64,000 nucleotides of DNA from Nonomuraea maritima (GCF_900100395.1 NZ_FNFB01000005.1:308479-372478); one strand, 5' to 3'; positions 55,962-64,000 are shown, numbered from the stretch's first letter. The notes: generated from the sequence alone by a model not told the origin. Translations and numbers: made by a program.

Positions 55962-56520
55962 CCCCGGCTTGACCTCGACGAAGATCGTCGTGGCCGGGGG
56001 CTTCGGCGTGGGCAAGACGACGTTCGTGGGAGCGGTCTCCGAGATCCTGCCGCTCACCACGGAGGCGGTCATGACGGACGCCTCCGCGCACGTCGACGAC
56101 GTCTCGCTCACACCGAACAAGACGACCACGACCGTCGCGATGGACTTCGGCCGGGTCTCCCTCGACCGTGACCTGATCCTTTATCTGTTCGGTACGCCCG
56201 GACAGCACCGGTTCTGGTTCATGTGGGACGACCTGGTGCGTGGCGCCATCGGCGCGGTCGTGCTGGTCGACACGCGTCGCCTGGCCGACAGCTTCCCGGC
56301 CATCGACTACTTCGAAGAGGCGAAACTGCCGTTCGTCGTCGGCATCAACGGCTGGGACGGGCAGTTCGCGCATCAGGAGGAGGAGCTCAGGGAGGCGCTG
56401 TCGATCGGCGGCCACACCCCGATCGTGCGGCTCGACGCCCGCCAGCGCGAGTCGGTGAAATCGACCCTGATCACTTTGGTGGAGCACGCCCTGACCAGGC
56501 ACATGCACACACCTGTGTAA
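55942..56520 (+). CDS. cvnD: Conservon 3 CvnD: small Ras-like GTPase
   Basis: A 192-residue GTPase with GGFGVGKTTFVGAVSEI, LFGTPGQHRFWFMWDDLV and VVGINGWDG. It is very similar to conservon 1 CvnD in the first 135 residues but differs near 45-50 (SAHVDDVSL against SAGIDDLGM) and in the C-terminal third. The GTG at 55942, inside cvnC, is the start matching the paralogues. Confidence 0.94.
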   Translation: MDFAGSSPGLTSTKIVVAGGFGVGKTTFVGAVSEILPLTTEAVMTDASAHVDDVSLTPNKTTTTVAMDFGRVSLDRDLILYLFGTPGQHRFWFMWDDLVRGAIGAVVLVDTRRLADSFPAIDYFEEAKLPFVVGINGWDGQFAHQEEELREALSIGGHTPIVRLDARQRESVKSTLITLVEHALTRHMHTPV

Positions 56521-56533
56521 AGGCTCAACGTCA

Positions 56534-56573
56534 CCCGGCACCCGTTCGAAGGGTGCCGGGTTCTTCTTTTTCT
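56534..56573 (+). terminator. Rho-independent terminator after conservon 3
   Basis: CCCGGCACCC and GGGTGCCGGG form a 10-bp perfect stem with a 7-base loop, directly followed by the T-rich TTCTTCTTTTTCT. It starts 14 bases after the cvnD stop and is the clearest intrinsic terminator in the window. Confidence 0.9.
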
Positions 56574-56578
56574 CCGCC

Positions 56579-57349
56579 TCAGACGGTGGCGTGCCCGCGG
56601 ACGAGACGGCCGACCTCGGCGCGAAGGTGCACGAAGTCGGGGTGCTCGCGGGTGGTGATCTGGTCGCGCGGCCCAGGCAGGTCGACCTTCAGGTCGCCGA
56701 CCACGTGCGCGGGGGCCTTCGACAGCACCACCACGCGGTCGCCCACGTAGACGCTCTCGTCGATGTCGTGGGTGATGAGCACGATCGTCATCTGGTGGTG
56801 GCCGCGGACCTTGAGCACGAGGTCCTCCAGGTCTTCCCTGGTCTGGGCGTCCACGGAGCCGAACGGCTCGTCCATCAGCATGAGCGACGGCCGGTAGGCC
56901 AGCGCCCGTGCGATCGCGACCCGCTGCTGCATGCCTCCGGACAGCTGGAACGGGTACTTGCGCGCGGCCCCTTCCAGCCCCACCGACTCCAGCGCCTCGC
57001 GCGCGGCGTCCTCGCGCTGCTTCTTGTCCATGTTCCTGCGGCGCAGCGGGAGCGCCACGTTGTCGGCGACCGACATCCACGGGAACAGCGAGCGGCTGTA
57101 GTCCTGGAAGACGACGGCGAGGTTGTCGGGGGTCTGCTTGACGACGTTGCCCTCGACCTTGACCTGGCCGCCGGTGGGGGTGATGAGGCCGGCGATCGAC
57201 CGCAGCAGCGTGGACTTCCCGCAGCCTGAAGGGCCGACGATGCAGAGCAGTTCGCCCTCGGCGACGCTCAGGTTGAGTCCTTCGATGGCGTGGTGCGCGT
57301 TGGGAGTACCGCCGCCGTACACGTGAGAAAGGTTGTCTATCTCGAGCAA
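56579..57349 (-). CDS. ABC importer ATPase, taurine/sulfonate/nitrate type
   Basis: About 256 residues, SsuB/TauB/NrtD type: Walker A GPSGCGKSTLLRS, Q-loop FQDYSRSLFPWM, signature [15 protein letters not shown], Walker B LMLMDEPFGSVDA, ITHDIDESVYVGDR. The start is probably TTG at 57349 with AAGGA six bases before it; a start at 57427 would add 26 residues without family resemblance. It follows the two permease genes after a 191-base gap, unusual within such an operon. Confidence 0.86.
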   Translation of the reverse strand: MLEIDNLSHVYGGGTPNAHHAIEGLNLSVAEGELLCIVGPSGCGKSTLLRSIAGLITPTGGQVKVEGNVVKQTPDNLAVVFQDYSRSLFPWMSVADNVALPLRRRNMDKKQREDAAREALESVGLEGAARKYPFQLSGGMQQRVAIARALAYRPSLMLMDEPFGSVDAQTREDLEDLVLKVRGHHQMTIVLITHDIDESVYVGDRVVVLSKAPAHVVGDLKVDLPGPRDQITTREHPDFVHLRAEVGRLVRGHATV

Positions 57350-57540
57350 TGGAATTCCTTGGGGGGCGAGACCGCGAACCGCGCGGCAACTCTTTCCGAG
57401 CCGGAAATGACTCTGGCGGAGCGGCAAATGGTGGACATGTCGGACAAATTAAGGGTTCTGCGCGATCCTACCGGGCGCGTGATCGCGGTCGCCATGTGAG
57501 CGGCCGCTCGTCCGCGCATTCACCGTCGCCCCGGCGCACC
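57350..57540. other. Gap between the permease and ATPase genes
   Basis: The 191 bases interrupt an otherwise tightly packed operon. On the plus strand there is a possible 30-codon frame (57407-57499), MTLAERQMVDMSDKLRVLRD and ten more residues, with GGA in front of its ATG; I do not recognise it and cannot show it is expressed. A separate promoter for the ATPase gene is another possibility. Confidence 0.3.
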
Positions 57541-58341
57541 TCACGTGAGGCGCTGGGCGGCGTGGTGCCAGGCGAGCACCCGGCGCTCGACGACCAGGAA
57601 GACCTCGTTCAGCAGGTAGCCCAGCACGCCGAGCAGCACGATGCCGGCCCACATGGCGGGCAGGTCGAAGGTCACGTACGCGGTGGTCAGCTGGAAGCCG
57701 ATGCCGTTCGTGGTGCCGGGCAGCAGCTCGGAGAAGACCATGACGATCAGCGACAGCGACAGCGCCAGCCGCAGCCCGGCGAACATCTTGGGCAGCGCGG
57801 ACGGCAGCACCACCCGGAGGAGCCGCTCGGTGCGCGAGAGCCGGAAGACCTGGCCGGTCTGCAGGTGCAGCGGCTCGACCGAGCGCGCGCCGTCGGCGGT
57901 GTTCAGCAGCACCGGCCAGACGATGCTGAACATGATGAACGCCAGTTGCATCCGCAGCCCGAACCCGAACAGCACCAGGAAGACGGTGACCAGGGCCGGC
58001 GGCGGGATCGCGCGCAGGAACTGCAGCACACCGTCGAGGTAGTCGTACACCCGTGACGACAGGCCGAGCGCCAGCCCCAGCACGACCCCCGCCAGCGCGC
58101 CCCCGGCGAAGCCGAGTGCCATCCGGCCGAGGCTCGGCAGGATGTCGCCGACGGCGGCGTCGGTCAGGAACAGCGTGGCGGGCGAGCCCGAGAACCACAT
58201 CGCGTGCATCCGCTCCACGATCGTGCTGGGCGGCGGGAAGAACGCGCTGCCCGCCGCCCGCGTGGCCGCCTCCCAGGCCACGACGAGCACGAGCAGCACC
58301 GCGACGCGGAACGCGGCCGTCCGCAGGCCTCCTCTTCTCAT
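57541..58341 (-). CDS. ABC importer permease, taurine/sulfonate/nitrate type (second)
   Basis: A 266-residue permease with six membrane segments. RVLQFLRAIPPPALVTVFLV-like VLQFLRAIPPPALVTVFL and the EAA loop region FRLSRTERLLRVVLPSALPK identify the SsuC/TauC group; it ends VERRVLAWHHAAQRLT. ATG at 58341 has GGAGGAAGG before it and overlaps the stop of the upstream permease (ATGA). Confidence 0.87.
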   Translation of the reverse strand: MRRGGLRTAAFRVAVLLVLVVAWEAATRAAGSAFFPPPSTIVERMHAMWFSGSPATLFLTDAAVGDILPSLGRMALGFAGGALAGVVLGLALGLSSRVYDYLDGVLQFLRAIPPPALVTVFLVLFGFGLRMQLAFIMFSIVWPVLLNTADGARSVEPLHLQTGQVFRLSRTERLLRVVLPSALPKMFAGLRLALSLSLIVMVFSELLPGTTNGIGFQLTTAYVTFDLPAMWAGIVLLGVLGYLLNEVFLVVERRVLAWHHAAQRLT

Positions 58342-59153
58342 CCTTCCTCCCCGCGCTGGACGTGGTGCCAGCGGAACACCCGCCGGTCGAAGGCCACCAT
58401 CAGGGCGTTGACCGCGACGCCGAACAGCCCCACCCAGAACACCCCGGCCAGGATGTCGGCCATCCGGGCGGGCACGGCGATGCCGGCGAAGAAGATGAAC
58501 ACGCCGATGCCCTCGCCCCGGCCGGCCACGATCTCGGTGCTGACCGTGAGGATGAGCGCCACCCCGGCGGCCAGCCGGACGCCCGTCATGATGAAGGGCG
58601 CCGACGACGGCAGCGACACCCGCATCAGCACCGCGAGCGGCCCGAAGCCGTACGAGCGCAGCGACTCCTTGGCCACGGGGTCGACGCCGCGCAGGCCGTA
58701 CATCGTGTTGTAGAGGATCGGCCACAGCGCGGCGTAGACGACGAGCGCCACGCGGTGCTGCAGCCCTGTGCCGATGACCAGCGCCACCAGCGGGATCAGC
58801 GCCACCGACGGGATCGGCCGCAGGAACTCCACCACCGAGCGCGTCGCTGCGTCGACGAGCGGCACGCTGCCGAGCAGCAGCCCGAGCGGCACCGCGACCA
58901 GCGCCGCGATGGCGAGCCCGATCGCCCAGGCGAGCAGGCTGGTCAGCGCGTGCGCGCGGAACGCGGGGTCGGCGAGCAGCGTCACCGCCCGCCCGGCGAT
59001 CTCCGTCGCGGGCGGCAGGAACTCGGGGTCGGCGAGGCCGGTACGGCTGATCAGCTCGATGAGCGCGGCGAAGGCGACGGCCCCGGCCGCCCGGCGCGAC
59101 CAGCGGATGGCCGGTGACGCCGGGCGGATCGAGGTCAGGGTCTGCGCGCTCAC
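58338..59153 (-). CDS. ABC importer permease, taurine/sulfonate/nitrate type (first)
   Basis: A 271-residue permease paralogous to the next one: VVEFLRPIPSVALIPLVALV, then LRSYGFGPLAVLMRVSLPSS as EAA region and a FDRRVFRWHHVQRGEEG end. GTG overlaps the binding-protein stop (GTGA). Two different permease subunits imply a heterodimer, unlike the usual homodimer of TauC or SsuC. Confidence 0.87.
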   Translation of the reverse strand: MSAQTLTSIRPASPAIRWSRRAAGAVAFAALIELISRTGLADPEFLPPATEIAGRAVTLLADPAFRAHALTSLLAWAIGLAIAALVAVPLGLLLGSVPLVDAATRSVVEFLRPIPSVALIPLVALVIGTGLQHRVALVVYAALWPILYNTMYGLRGVDPVAKESLRSYGFGPLAVLMRVSLPSSAPFIMTGVRLAAGVALILTVSTEIVAGRGEGIGVFIFFAGIAVPARMADILAGVFWVGLFGVAVNALMVAFDRRVFRWHHVQRGEEG

Positions 59154-60148
59154 CCTGAGGTCGTGGGAGACATGAGCGACTTGACGTCGATGGCCTTCGA
59201 CAACCACTTGGCCTCCAGCATCCAGTCGGCCACCCGCTGGAGGCGGACCGGGTTGTCGTTGCCGGAGAAGTAGGGGAAGGTCACGGTGGCTGCGGTGGCG
59301 GCGTCGATCTGCGTGAAGGTGGGCAGCACCTTGGCCACCACCTCGCGGTTGTTCTCCATCAGCTTGGCCGCGTTGTGGATGGCGCGCTGGAAGGCCGCCG
59401 CCGTCTTCGGGTGCTCGTCGTACCACTCCTGGGTGCTGACGTAGCCGGAGATGGGGAACTCGGCGGCGGGCCCGGAGGCCGGGTCGAGGATCTTGCGGGC
59501 GCCCATCGTGGCGGTGGCCGCGGTGACCTGCGGCTCGCCCAGGTAGGCGGCGTCGATCTGGCCGCCCTTCCACGACGGCATGATGTTCTGGAACGTCACC
59601 TGGACGTACTTGATGCTGGCCGGGTCGACGTTGTTGGCCTTCAGCACCTGGGTCAGCGCCAGCTCCTGGAAGTTGCGCAGGACGTTGACGTTGATGGTCT
59701 TGCCCTCCAGGTCCTTCGGCGTCTTGATGGGCGAGTCGGGCAGCGCCATGATGCTGAGCGAGTCGGGGGCCGCGCGAGAGCCCTCGGCCAGGATGCGCAC
59801 CTTCAGCGCCTGTTTGTCGTGTGCGGCGAACATCGAGACGTAGTTGCCGAACATCGCGTCGATCTCACCCTTGATCAGCATGGGAATGGCTTCGGGGGCG
59901 GCCTGGACGACCTGCGGCGTCACCTCCAGCCCTTCCCTCTCGAAAAGCCCTTGGTCGATGGCGACGTAGATGGCGGCACTGTCGATGGCCGGCAGGGTGG
60001 CGACCTTGAGCTGTGTCTTCTCCAGCCCGCCGGCCGCGTTCGTGGGGGGCGCGGCGACGGACGTGGTGCCGGCTGAGCTGCACGCCGCGACGCCGAGTGT
60101 CAAAGCGAACCCGATGATCGCGGCCCTGGCGGAACGGCCAAGCCTCAT
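59150..60148 (-). CDS. ABC substrate-binding lipoprotein, NMT1/THI5/SsuA-like
   Basis: A 332-residue binding protein with lipobox TLGVAAC (Cys near 21). TQLKVATLPAIDSAAIYVAI and DQGLFEREGLEVTPQVVQ are characteristic of the SsuA/TauA/THI5 fold; MLIKGEIDAMFGNYVSMFAA and WKGGQIDAAYLGEPQVTAA also fit. ATG at 60148 with GGGAG. Ligand could be a sulfonate, nitrate or a thiamine precursor; sequence alone does not decide. First gene of the operon. Confidence 0.87.
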   Translation of the reverse strand: MRLGRSARAAIIGFALTLGVAACSSAGTTSVAAPPTNAAGGLEKTQLKVATLPAIDSAAIYVAIDQGLFEREGLEVTPQVVQAAPEAIPMLIKGEIDAMFGNYVSMFAAHDKQALKVRILAEGSRAAPDSLSIMALPDSPIKTPKDLEGKTINVNVLRNFQELALTQVLKANNVDPASIKYVQVTFQNIMPSWKGGQIDAAYLGEPQVTAATATMGARKILDPASGPAAEFPISGYVSTQEWYDEHPKTAAAFQRAIHNAAKLMENNREVVAKVLPTFTQIDAATAATVTFPYFSGNDNPVRLQRVADWMLEAKWLSKAIDVKSLMSPTTSG

Positions 60149-60660
60149 GTCAGGGACTCCCTTCGGATGGAGCCAGGGGGGACCGGGTGGCTTCTGCTCC
60201 CGGGAACTGCGTGCCTGACGCACGGCAGAGATCGACCGTAGCACCAAATTGGCGGCCATTATCGCGAAAACAATAGTTGTGGTTGCAATGTCGGTTTACG
60301 GCTATATCGTGAAAAACTGACGGCCGCAGAGCGGCGTAATGTTTGTCCGATTTGGGGAAAGGGGTGGTGCGCGAGACTCGCGTTACCAGAAGTGACAGGT
60401 GTCCGTTTTTCCCGCGTGTCCGATGGGGGGTCGCGGGGCGGTTCTTTATTGCGTTTCACCAGATGGGAGCATGTCTACCGATTCTGTCGTATTTTCTGGA
60501 CATTCAGGGATAAACAGCTCAATGAGGCACTAGTAGTGGTTGGTGCTCCTCGCCCGGTGTGCTCAAATGGCGCTTATCTCGAACGAGATATTGCCCCACC
60601 TGCATTTACCTGCATGGTCACCCGAGAATTCCCCTCAGGGGCGAGAGGTTGCGAAGGCAA
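60149..60660. other. Divergent region before conservon 4
   Basis: These 512 bases, AT-richer than the surroundings, carry no gene I would support. CCAAATTGG (60243-60251) and GATAAT on the minus strand near 60258-60263 may be part of the importer promoter; a palindrome lies at 60575-60590. The element of conservons 2 and 3 was not found here; only weak resemblance (GTAATGTTTG near 60336, GTTACC near 60381) is seen. Confidence 0.5.
60575..60590. promoter_or_regulatory. Palindrome TATCTCG-AA-CGAGATA upstream of conservon 4
   Basis: A perfect 7-base inverted repeat with 2-base spacer, 70 bases before the cvnA start. Short spacer and perfect arms suggest a binding site of a dimeric regulator. 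Confidence 0.4.
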
Positions 60661-63648
60661 GTGAGAACGCAGAGCGCTGAAGCTTCCGCTGACCGCGAGC
60701 CGCACGGCCATGAGAAGCGACGGCTGTCCCGACCGTCCTCGCGCAGGTTCGGCCTGGGCAACTGGCACGTCCGGTCGCGCCTGATCGCGCTGATCGTCGT
60801 TCCTACGGCCGTCGCCGTCGGGCTGGGCGGGCTGAGCGTCATCACCTCGCTCAACGACGCCCACACCTACCAGAACCTCCGGGAGGTCGCCGAGCTCAGC
60901 CAGCAGGTCGGCGCCGTCACCCACGAGCTGGGCTACGAACGCGACGAGACCGCCCTCTACATCGCACAGGGCCGGCCGGACAACCGCGAGGCCCAGCTGC
61001 GCACCACGTACAGCAGGGTCAACGGGCTCATCGCCGAGGCCCAGCGGCAGGCGCAGGCGCTCGCCGGCACCCACGCCGAGGCCGTACGCCCGGTGCTGCG
61101 CCGGCTCGACGAGGTGCGGACGCTGCGCGAGACCGCCGTCAACGGCCAGATCCAGCCGCTGCCGACGATCGCGAAGTACTCCCAGATCATCGGGGTCCTG
61201 CTGCAGTTCCACGACCAGGTCGGCCAGGTGGCCGTGGACGACGAGGTGGCCGACAGCGCGAGCGCCATGGCCGCCATCGCCCGGGCCAAGGAGCAGGCGT
61301 CCAGGCAGCGCGGCGTCCTCGCCAGCGCCCTGGACAAGAGTGGCTTCGACAGCGGCGAGCTGGAGTCGCTCACCGACGCCAAGGCGCGCGAGCAGAGCGA
61401 GGAGACGCTGTTCGCCACCCTCGCCACCCTCGACCAGCTCGAGCTCTACCGCAACGCGGTCGTCGGCCGCGACGTCGACCAGACCGACCTCTTCCGGCTG
61501 CGGGCCATGGCGCAGGCGGCCGAGGGCAAGGAGCTGAGCATCGGCGGCCGTCCCGACCAGGACGTCACCACCTGGTTCGACGTCAGCACCGGCAAGATCG
61601 ACGCGTTGCGCAGCGTGGAGCGGACGCTGTCCTCGTCCGTCATCCTGCGCGCGCGCAGCCTGGAGGAGAGCGCCAACCGCTCGGCGATGATCTCCGGCGG
61701 CCTCATCCTGCTGCTGCTGTTCGTGGTGACGGCGATCGTCTCGCTCATCGCCCGCTCGCTCATCCGTCCCCTGCGCAAACTGCGCGGCGAGGCCCTCGAC
61801 ATCGCCGGGCACCGCCTGCCCGCGACCGTCCGCCAGCTGCGCGAGAGCGGCGACGGCACGGTCGGCCCCGTCGTCCCGATCGGCGTGGACACCCATGACG
61901 AGATCGGCGAGGTGGCGCGGGCGTTCGACGAGGTCCACCGCGAGGCGGTACGGCTCGCCGGCGAGGAGGCCCGCCTGCGCAGCAACGTCAACGCGATGTT
62001 CGTGAACCTGTCGCGGCGCAGCCAGACGCTGGTCGAGCGGCAGATCACCCTGATCGACGGTCTGGAGCAGGGTGAGCAGGACGAGCAGCGGCTCGGCAAC
62101 CTGTTCAAGCTCGACCACCTGGCCACCCGTATGCGGCGTAACAGTGAGAACCTGCTCGTGCTCGCCGGTCAGGAACCGCCCCGCCGCTGGAGCCAGCCGG
62201 TGAAGCTGGTCGACGTGGCCCGCGCCTCGCTGTCGGAGGTCGAGAGCTACGAGCGCGTGGTCCTCCAGGTGCCCGACGGCGTGTCGGTGGCCGGTCAGGC
62301 CGTCAACGACGTCATCCACCTGCTCGCCGAACTCGTCGAGAACGCCCTGTCGTTCTCGCCGCGCGAGACCCGGGTGACCGTCTCCGGCAGCCGGATCGAC
62401 GGCGGCGGCGTGATGCTGTCGATCACCGACTCCGGCATCGGCATGACCCAGGACGAGCTGGTCCAGGCCAACGAGCGGCTCACCGACGCGCCCGACGTCG
62501 ACGTGTCGGTGTCGCGGCGGATGGGTCTGTTCGTGGTCGCGAGGCTGGCCCACCGGCACGGCATCCGGGTGCAGCTGCGCCCGCACAGCTCCGGCGGCCT
62601 GACCGCGATGGTGCTCATCCCCGAGAACATGCTGGGGTCACAGGCTTCGCCGCTGTCCGGGATGCCGTCCTTCTCCGGCAACCAGCCGCCCTCGCTCGCC
62701 GGGAACGAGCAGGGGGCGCTGCCGGGCGGGACGTCCCCGCGCCAGCCGCCGGCCTTCTCCGGAGCGCCCGGCGGTGGGTCGTGGGACGAGCCGTACACCG
62801 GGCCGTACTCAGAGCCGCATTCCGGGCCGCATTCCGGGCCGTACTCAGAGCCGTACTCAGGGCCGCACCCGGCGCCGCCGGTCACGGACCACCCGCCCGC
62901 CACCTTCGCCATGGGCCCAGGTCACCCCTCGTTCCCGTCCGGCGTGGACGCGGGCCCGCCCTGGCCCGCGCCGCCGAGGCGCGGCGAGCCCGGTGGCTGG
63001 CCCGCCGAGCCGCCCGGCGCGGCCTTCGGTCCCGGCGAGCCGCACGCCCCCTCCGGCCCCGCCGACGTCTGGACGCCGCTGCGCGGCGCGGCGTGGAACG
63101 GCGACAGCGGCCTGCCGAGACGACCCGTTCCCCAACCGCCGCCCGGCGGTTGGGGCAAGGACACCATGCCGTCGCAGCGGCCGGGGTTCGACGACCCCGA
63201 CTCCGGCTCGACGGACCCCATACCGGCGGCACCGCCCGCGTCCGCCGGTGACGACTACCTGCCGATCTTCGCCGCCGTCGAGTCCGCCTGGTTCGGGCGC
63301 AACCCCGACGGCGCGAGCTGGGGTTCCTCCAAGGCGGACGCGGGCTGGAGCGCTGCGGAGGCGGTCGTGGAACCCGTACGCGAAGGTTCGACGGCGTCGG
63401 GCCTGCCCAAACGGGTGCCCAAGGCCAACCTCGTGCCAGGGTCGGCGGACACCGCGGCGTCCCCCAAAGGCGTGATGCCGATGCCCTCGGTGTCGCCCGA
63501 CCGGGTGCGCAACCGCCTGTCGAGCTTCCAGCAGGGTTTCCGCGCGGCGCGCGACGACATCAGCGAGGGCCGGGCCTATCCCGCCGGCTCCTCGGGCGCG
63601 CAGGGCCGCTCAGGCCCGAAGAACAGCGACAGAGAGGAGGACGCATGA
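60661..63648 (+). CDS. cvnA: Conservon 4 CvnA: membrane histidine kinase-like sensor
   Basis: A 995-residue CvnA: transmembrane helices near 40-61 and 341-364, helical sensor domain, HAMP, KLDHLATRMRRNSENLL near 483, N-box ELVENALSF near 558, G-box ITDSGIGMTQDE near 588. The lid region differs from the other three (NERLTDAPDVDVSVSRRMG against NWRLANPPVVDVSVSRRMG). The tail from about 660 includes a short GPYSEPHS/GPHSGPYS repeat (near 710-738), DDYLPIFAAVESAWF (near 863), GLPKRVPKANLVPGSA (near 913) and DRVRNRLSSFQQGFRAAR (near 946). GTG at 60661 was chosen by its leader, GAGAGG...GCGAAGG, which resembles that of conservon 3. ATGA overlap with cvnB. Confidence 0.92.
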   Translation: MRTQSAEASADREPHGHEKRRLSRPSSRRFGLGNWHVRSRLIALIVVPTAVAVGLGGLSVITSLNDAHTYQNLREVAELSQQVGAVTHELGYERDETALYIAQGRPDNREAQLRTTYSRVNGLIAEAQRQAQALAGTHAEAVRPVLRRLDEVRTLRETAVNGQIQPLPTIAKYSQIIGVLLQFHDQVGQVAVDDEVADSASAMAAIARAKEQASRQRGVLASALDKSGFDSGELESLTDAKAREQSEETLFATLATLDQLELYRNAVVGRDVDQTDLFRLRAMAQAAEGKELSIGGRPDQDVTTWFDVSTGKIDALRSVERTLSSSVILRARSLEESANRSAMISGGLILLLLFVVTAIVSLIARSLIRPLRKLRGEALDIAGHRLPATVRQLRESGDGTVGPVVPIGVDTHDEIGEVARAFDEVHREAVRLAGEEARLRSNVNAMFVNLSRRSQTLVERQITLIDGLEQGEQDEQRLGNLFKLDHLATRMRRNSENLLVLAGQEPPRRWSQPVKLVDVARASLSEVESYERVVLQVPDGVSVAGQAVNDVIHLLAELVENALSFSPRETRVTVSGSRIDGGGVMLSITDSGIGMTQDELVQANERLTDAPDVDVSVSRRMGLFVVARLAHRHGIRVQLRPHSSGGLTAMVLIPENMLGSQASPLSGMPSFSGNQPPSLAGNEQGALPGGTSPRQPPAFSGAPGGGSWDEPYTGPYSEPHSGPHSGPYSEPYSGPHPAPPVTDHPPATFAMGPGHPSFPSGVDAGPPWPAPPRRGEPGGWPAEPPGAAFGPGEPHAPSGPADVWTPLRGAAWNGDSGLPRRPVPQPPPGGWGKDTMPSQRPGFDDPDSGSTDPIPAAPPASAGDDYLPIFAAVESAWFGRNPDGASWGSSKADAGWSAAEAVVEPVREGSTASGLPKRVPKANLVPGSADTAASPKGVMPMPSVSPDRVRNRLSSFQQGFRAARDDISEGRAYPAGSSGAQGRSGPKNSDREEDA

Positions 63649-64000
63649 ACGACCTGAGCAACGCGGCCCGCGGCGTGGACTGGCTCATCACCGACTTCGT
63701 CAGCACGGTCCCGGGCGTGGCGCACGCGGTGGTGGTCTCGTCGGACGGGCTCCCGCTGGCGGCGTCGGCGGGTTTTCCGGCGGACCGGGCCGATCAGCTG
63801 GCGGCGATCGCGTCGGGCCTGGTGAGCTTGACGCAGGGCGCGGCCAGGGTGTTCGAGGGCGGTGCGGTCAATCAGACGATCGTGGAGATGCAGCGGGGGC
63901 TGATGCTGATCATGTCGATCAGTGACGGTTCCTGCCTGGCGGTGCTCGCGGCTCCCGACTGCGACATGGGGCTGGTGGCGTACCAGATGACACTGATGGT
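63645..64000 (+). CDS. cvnB: Conservon 4 CvnB: roadblock/LC7 protein (cut by window end)
   Basis: The first 118 codons of a roadblock/LC7 gene: MNDLSNAARGVDWLITDFVS, then TVPGVAHAVVVSSDGLPLAA, FPADRADQLAAIASGLVSLT, ARVFEGGAVNQTIVEMQRGL and APDCDMGLVAYQMTLM. The frame is open to the window edge. ATG overlaps the cvnA stop; cvnC and cvnD are expected just beyond. Confidence 0.93.
   Translation, partial: MNDLSNAARGVDWLITDFVSTVPGVAHAVVVSSDGLPLAASAGFPADRADQLAAIASGLVSLTQGAARVFEGGAVNQTIVEMQRGLMLIMSISDGSCLAVLAAPDCDMGLVAYQMTLM

Noticed and set aside
57407..57499. A 30-codon plus-strand gene between permease and ATPase
   Set aside because: Too short, weak ribosome site and no recognised relatives; kept only as an observation about the gap.
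60336..60386. Copy of the conservon 2/3 upstream element before conservon 4
   Set aside because: Only short scattered similarity (GTAATGTTTG, GTTACC) with different spacing; not better than chance by eye.
62796..62877. Tandem DNA repeat as a mobile or CRISPR-like element
   Set aside because: The repeats encode the GPYSEPHS-type units in the disordered CvnA tail and are in frame, so they are coding low-complexity sequence.

Overview
The window comes from a high-GC filamentous actinomycete, most likely of the Streptosporangiaceae type (inference). The grounds are: very high GC with GTG and TTG starts; ATGA/GTGA start-stop overlaps throughout; four 'conservon' operons (CvnA sensor kinase-like, CvnB roadblock, CvnC DUF742, CvnD small GTPase); a DmdR/IdeR-type iron box; a GlnR-type box in front of amt-glnK-glnD; and scattered rare TTA leucine codons. 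No tRNA, rRNA, CRISPR array, insertion sequence or phage gene was seen.

Left part (1-24.1 kb), mostly nitrogen and amino-acid metabolism. The 5' end of gcvT lies behind a tandem glycine riboswitch. Next is a four-gene minus-strand operon (glutamine-synthetase-like ligase, aldehyde dehydrogenase, SDR, gamma-glutamyl hydrolase) with a divergent FadR regulator. It reads best as gamma-glutamylated amine catabolism, possibly ethanolamine to glycine. Then come a membrane protein/nucleotidyltransferase pair, a PadR/SGNH-hydrolase pair, an ABC exporter, and the histidine-utilisation genes hutU, RpiR regulator, SDR, M20 amidohydrolase, hutF and hutI. The hut operators share the palindrome TGAAT-N6-ATTCA. 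A group 2 sigma factor, an iron-regulated siderophore-binding lipoprotein and the amt-glnK-glnD operon follow.

Right part (24.2-64 kb): four conservons, at 24.2-28.6, 38.1-42.1, 51.9-56.5 and 60.7-64.0 kb (the last cut by the window edge), alternate with transport modules. Between 1 and 2: a DrrAB-like exporter with a TetR regulator, and a glycine-betaine type ABC operon ending in a choline-dehydrogenase-like GMC oxidoreductase. Between 2 and 3: a glucosamine kinase-like/SIS pair, a potDBCA polyamine importer, and a TetR regulator with a glycosyltransferase and an aminobutyraldehyde dehydrogenase-like gene; these share the palindrome TTGAA-N6-TTCAA. Between 3 and 4: a taurine/sulfonate/nitrate-type ABC importer.

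The most noteworthy signals are: the density of conservons and their alternation with nutrient and osmolyte transporters; a nearly identical upstream element before conservons 2 and 3; conserved peptide motifs at the end of the long disordered CvnA tails; an exact 20-nt dual-coding overlap of cvnC and cvnD in all three complete copies; and two locally predicted regulons, each with a shared operator and a candidate regulator gene within it.
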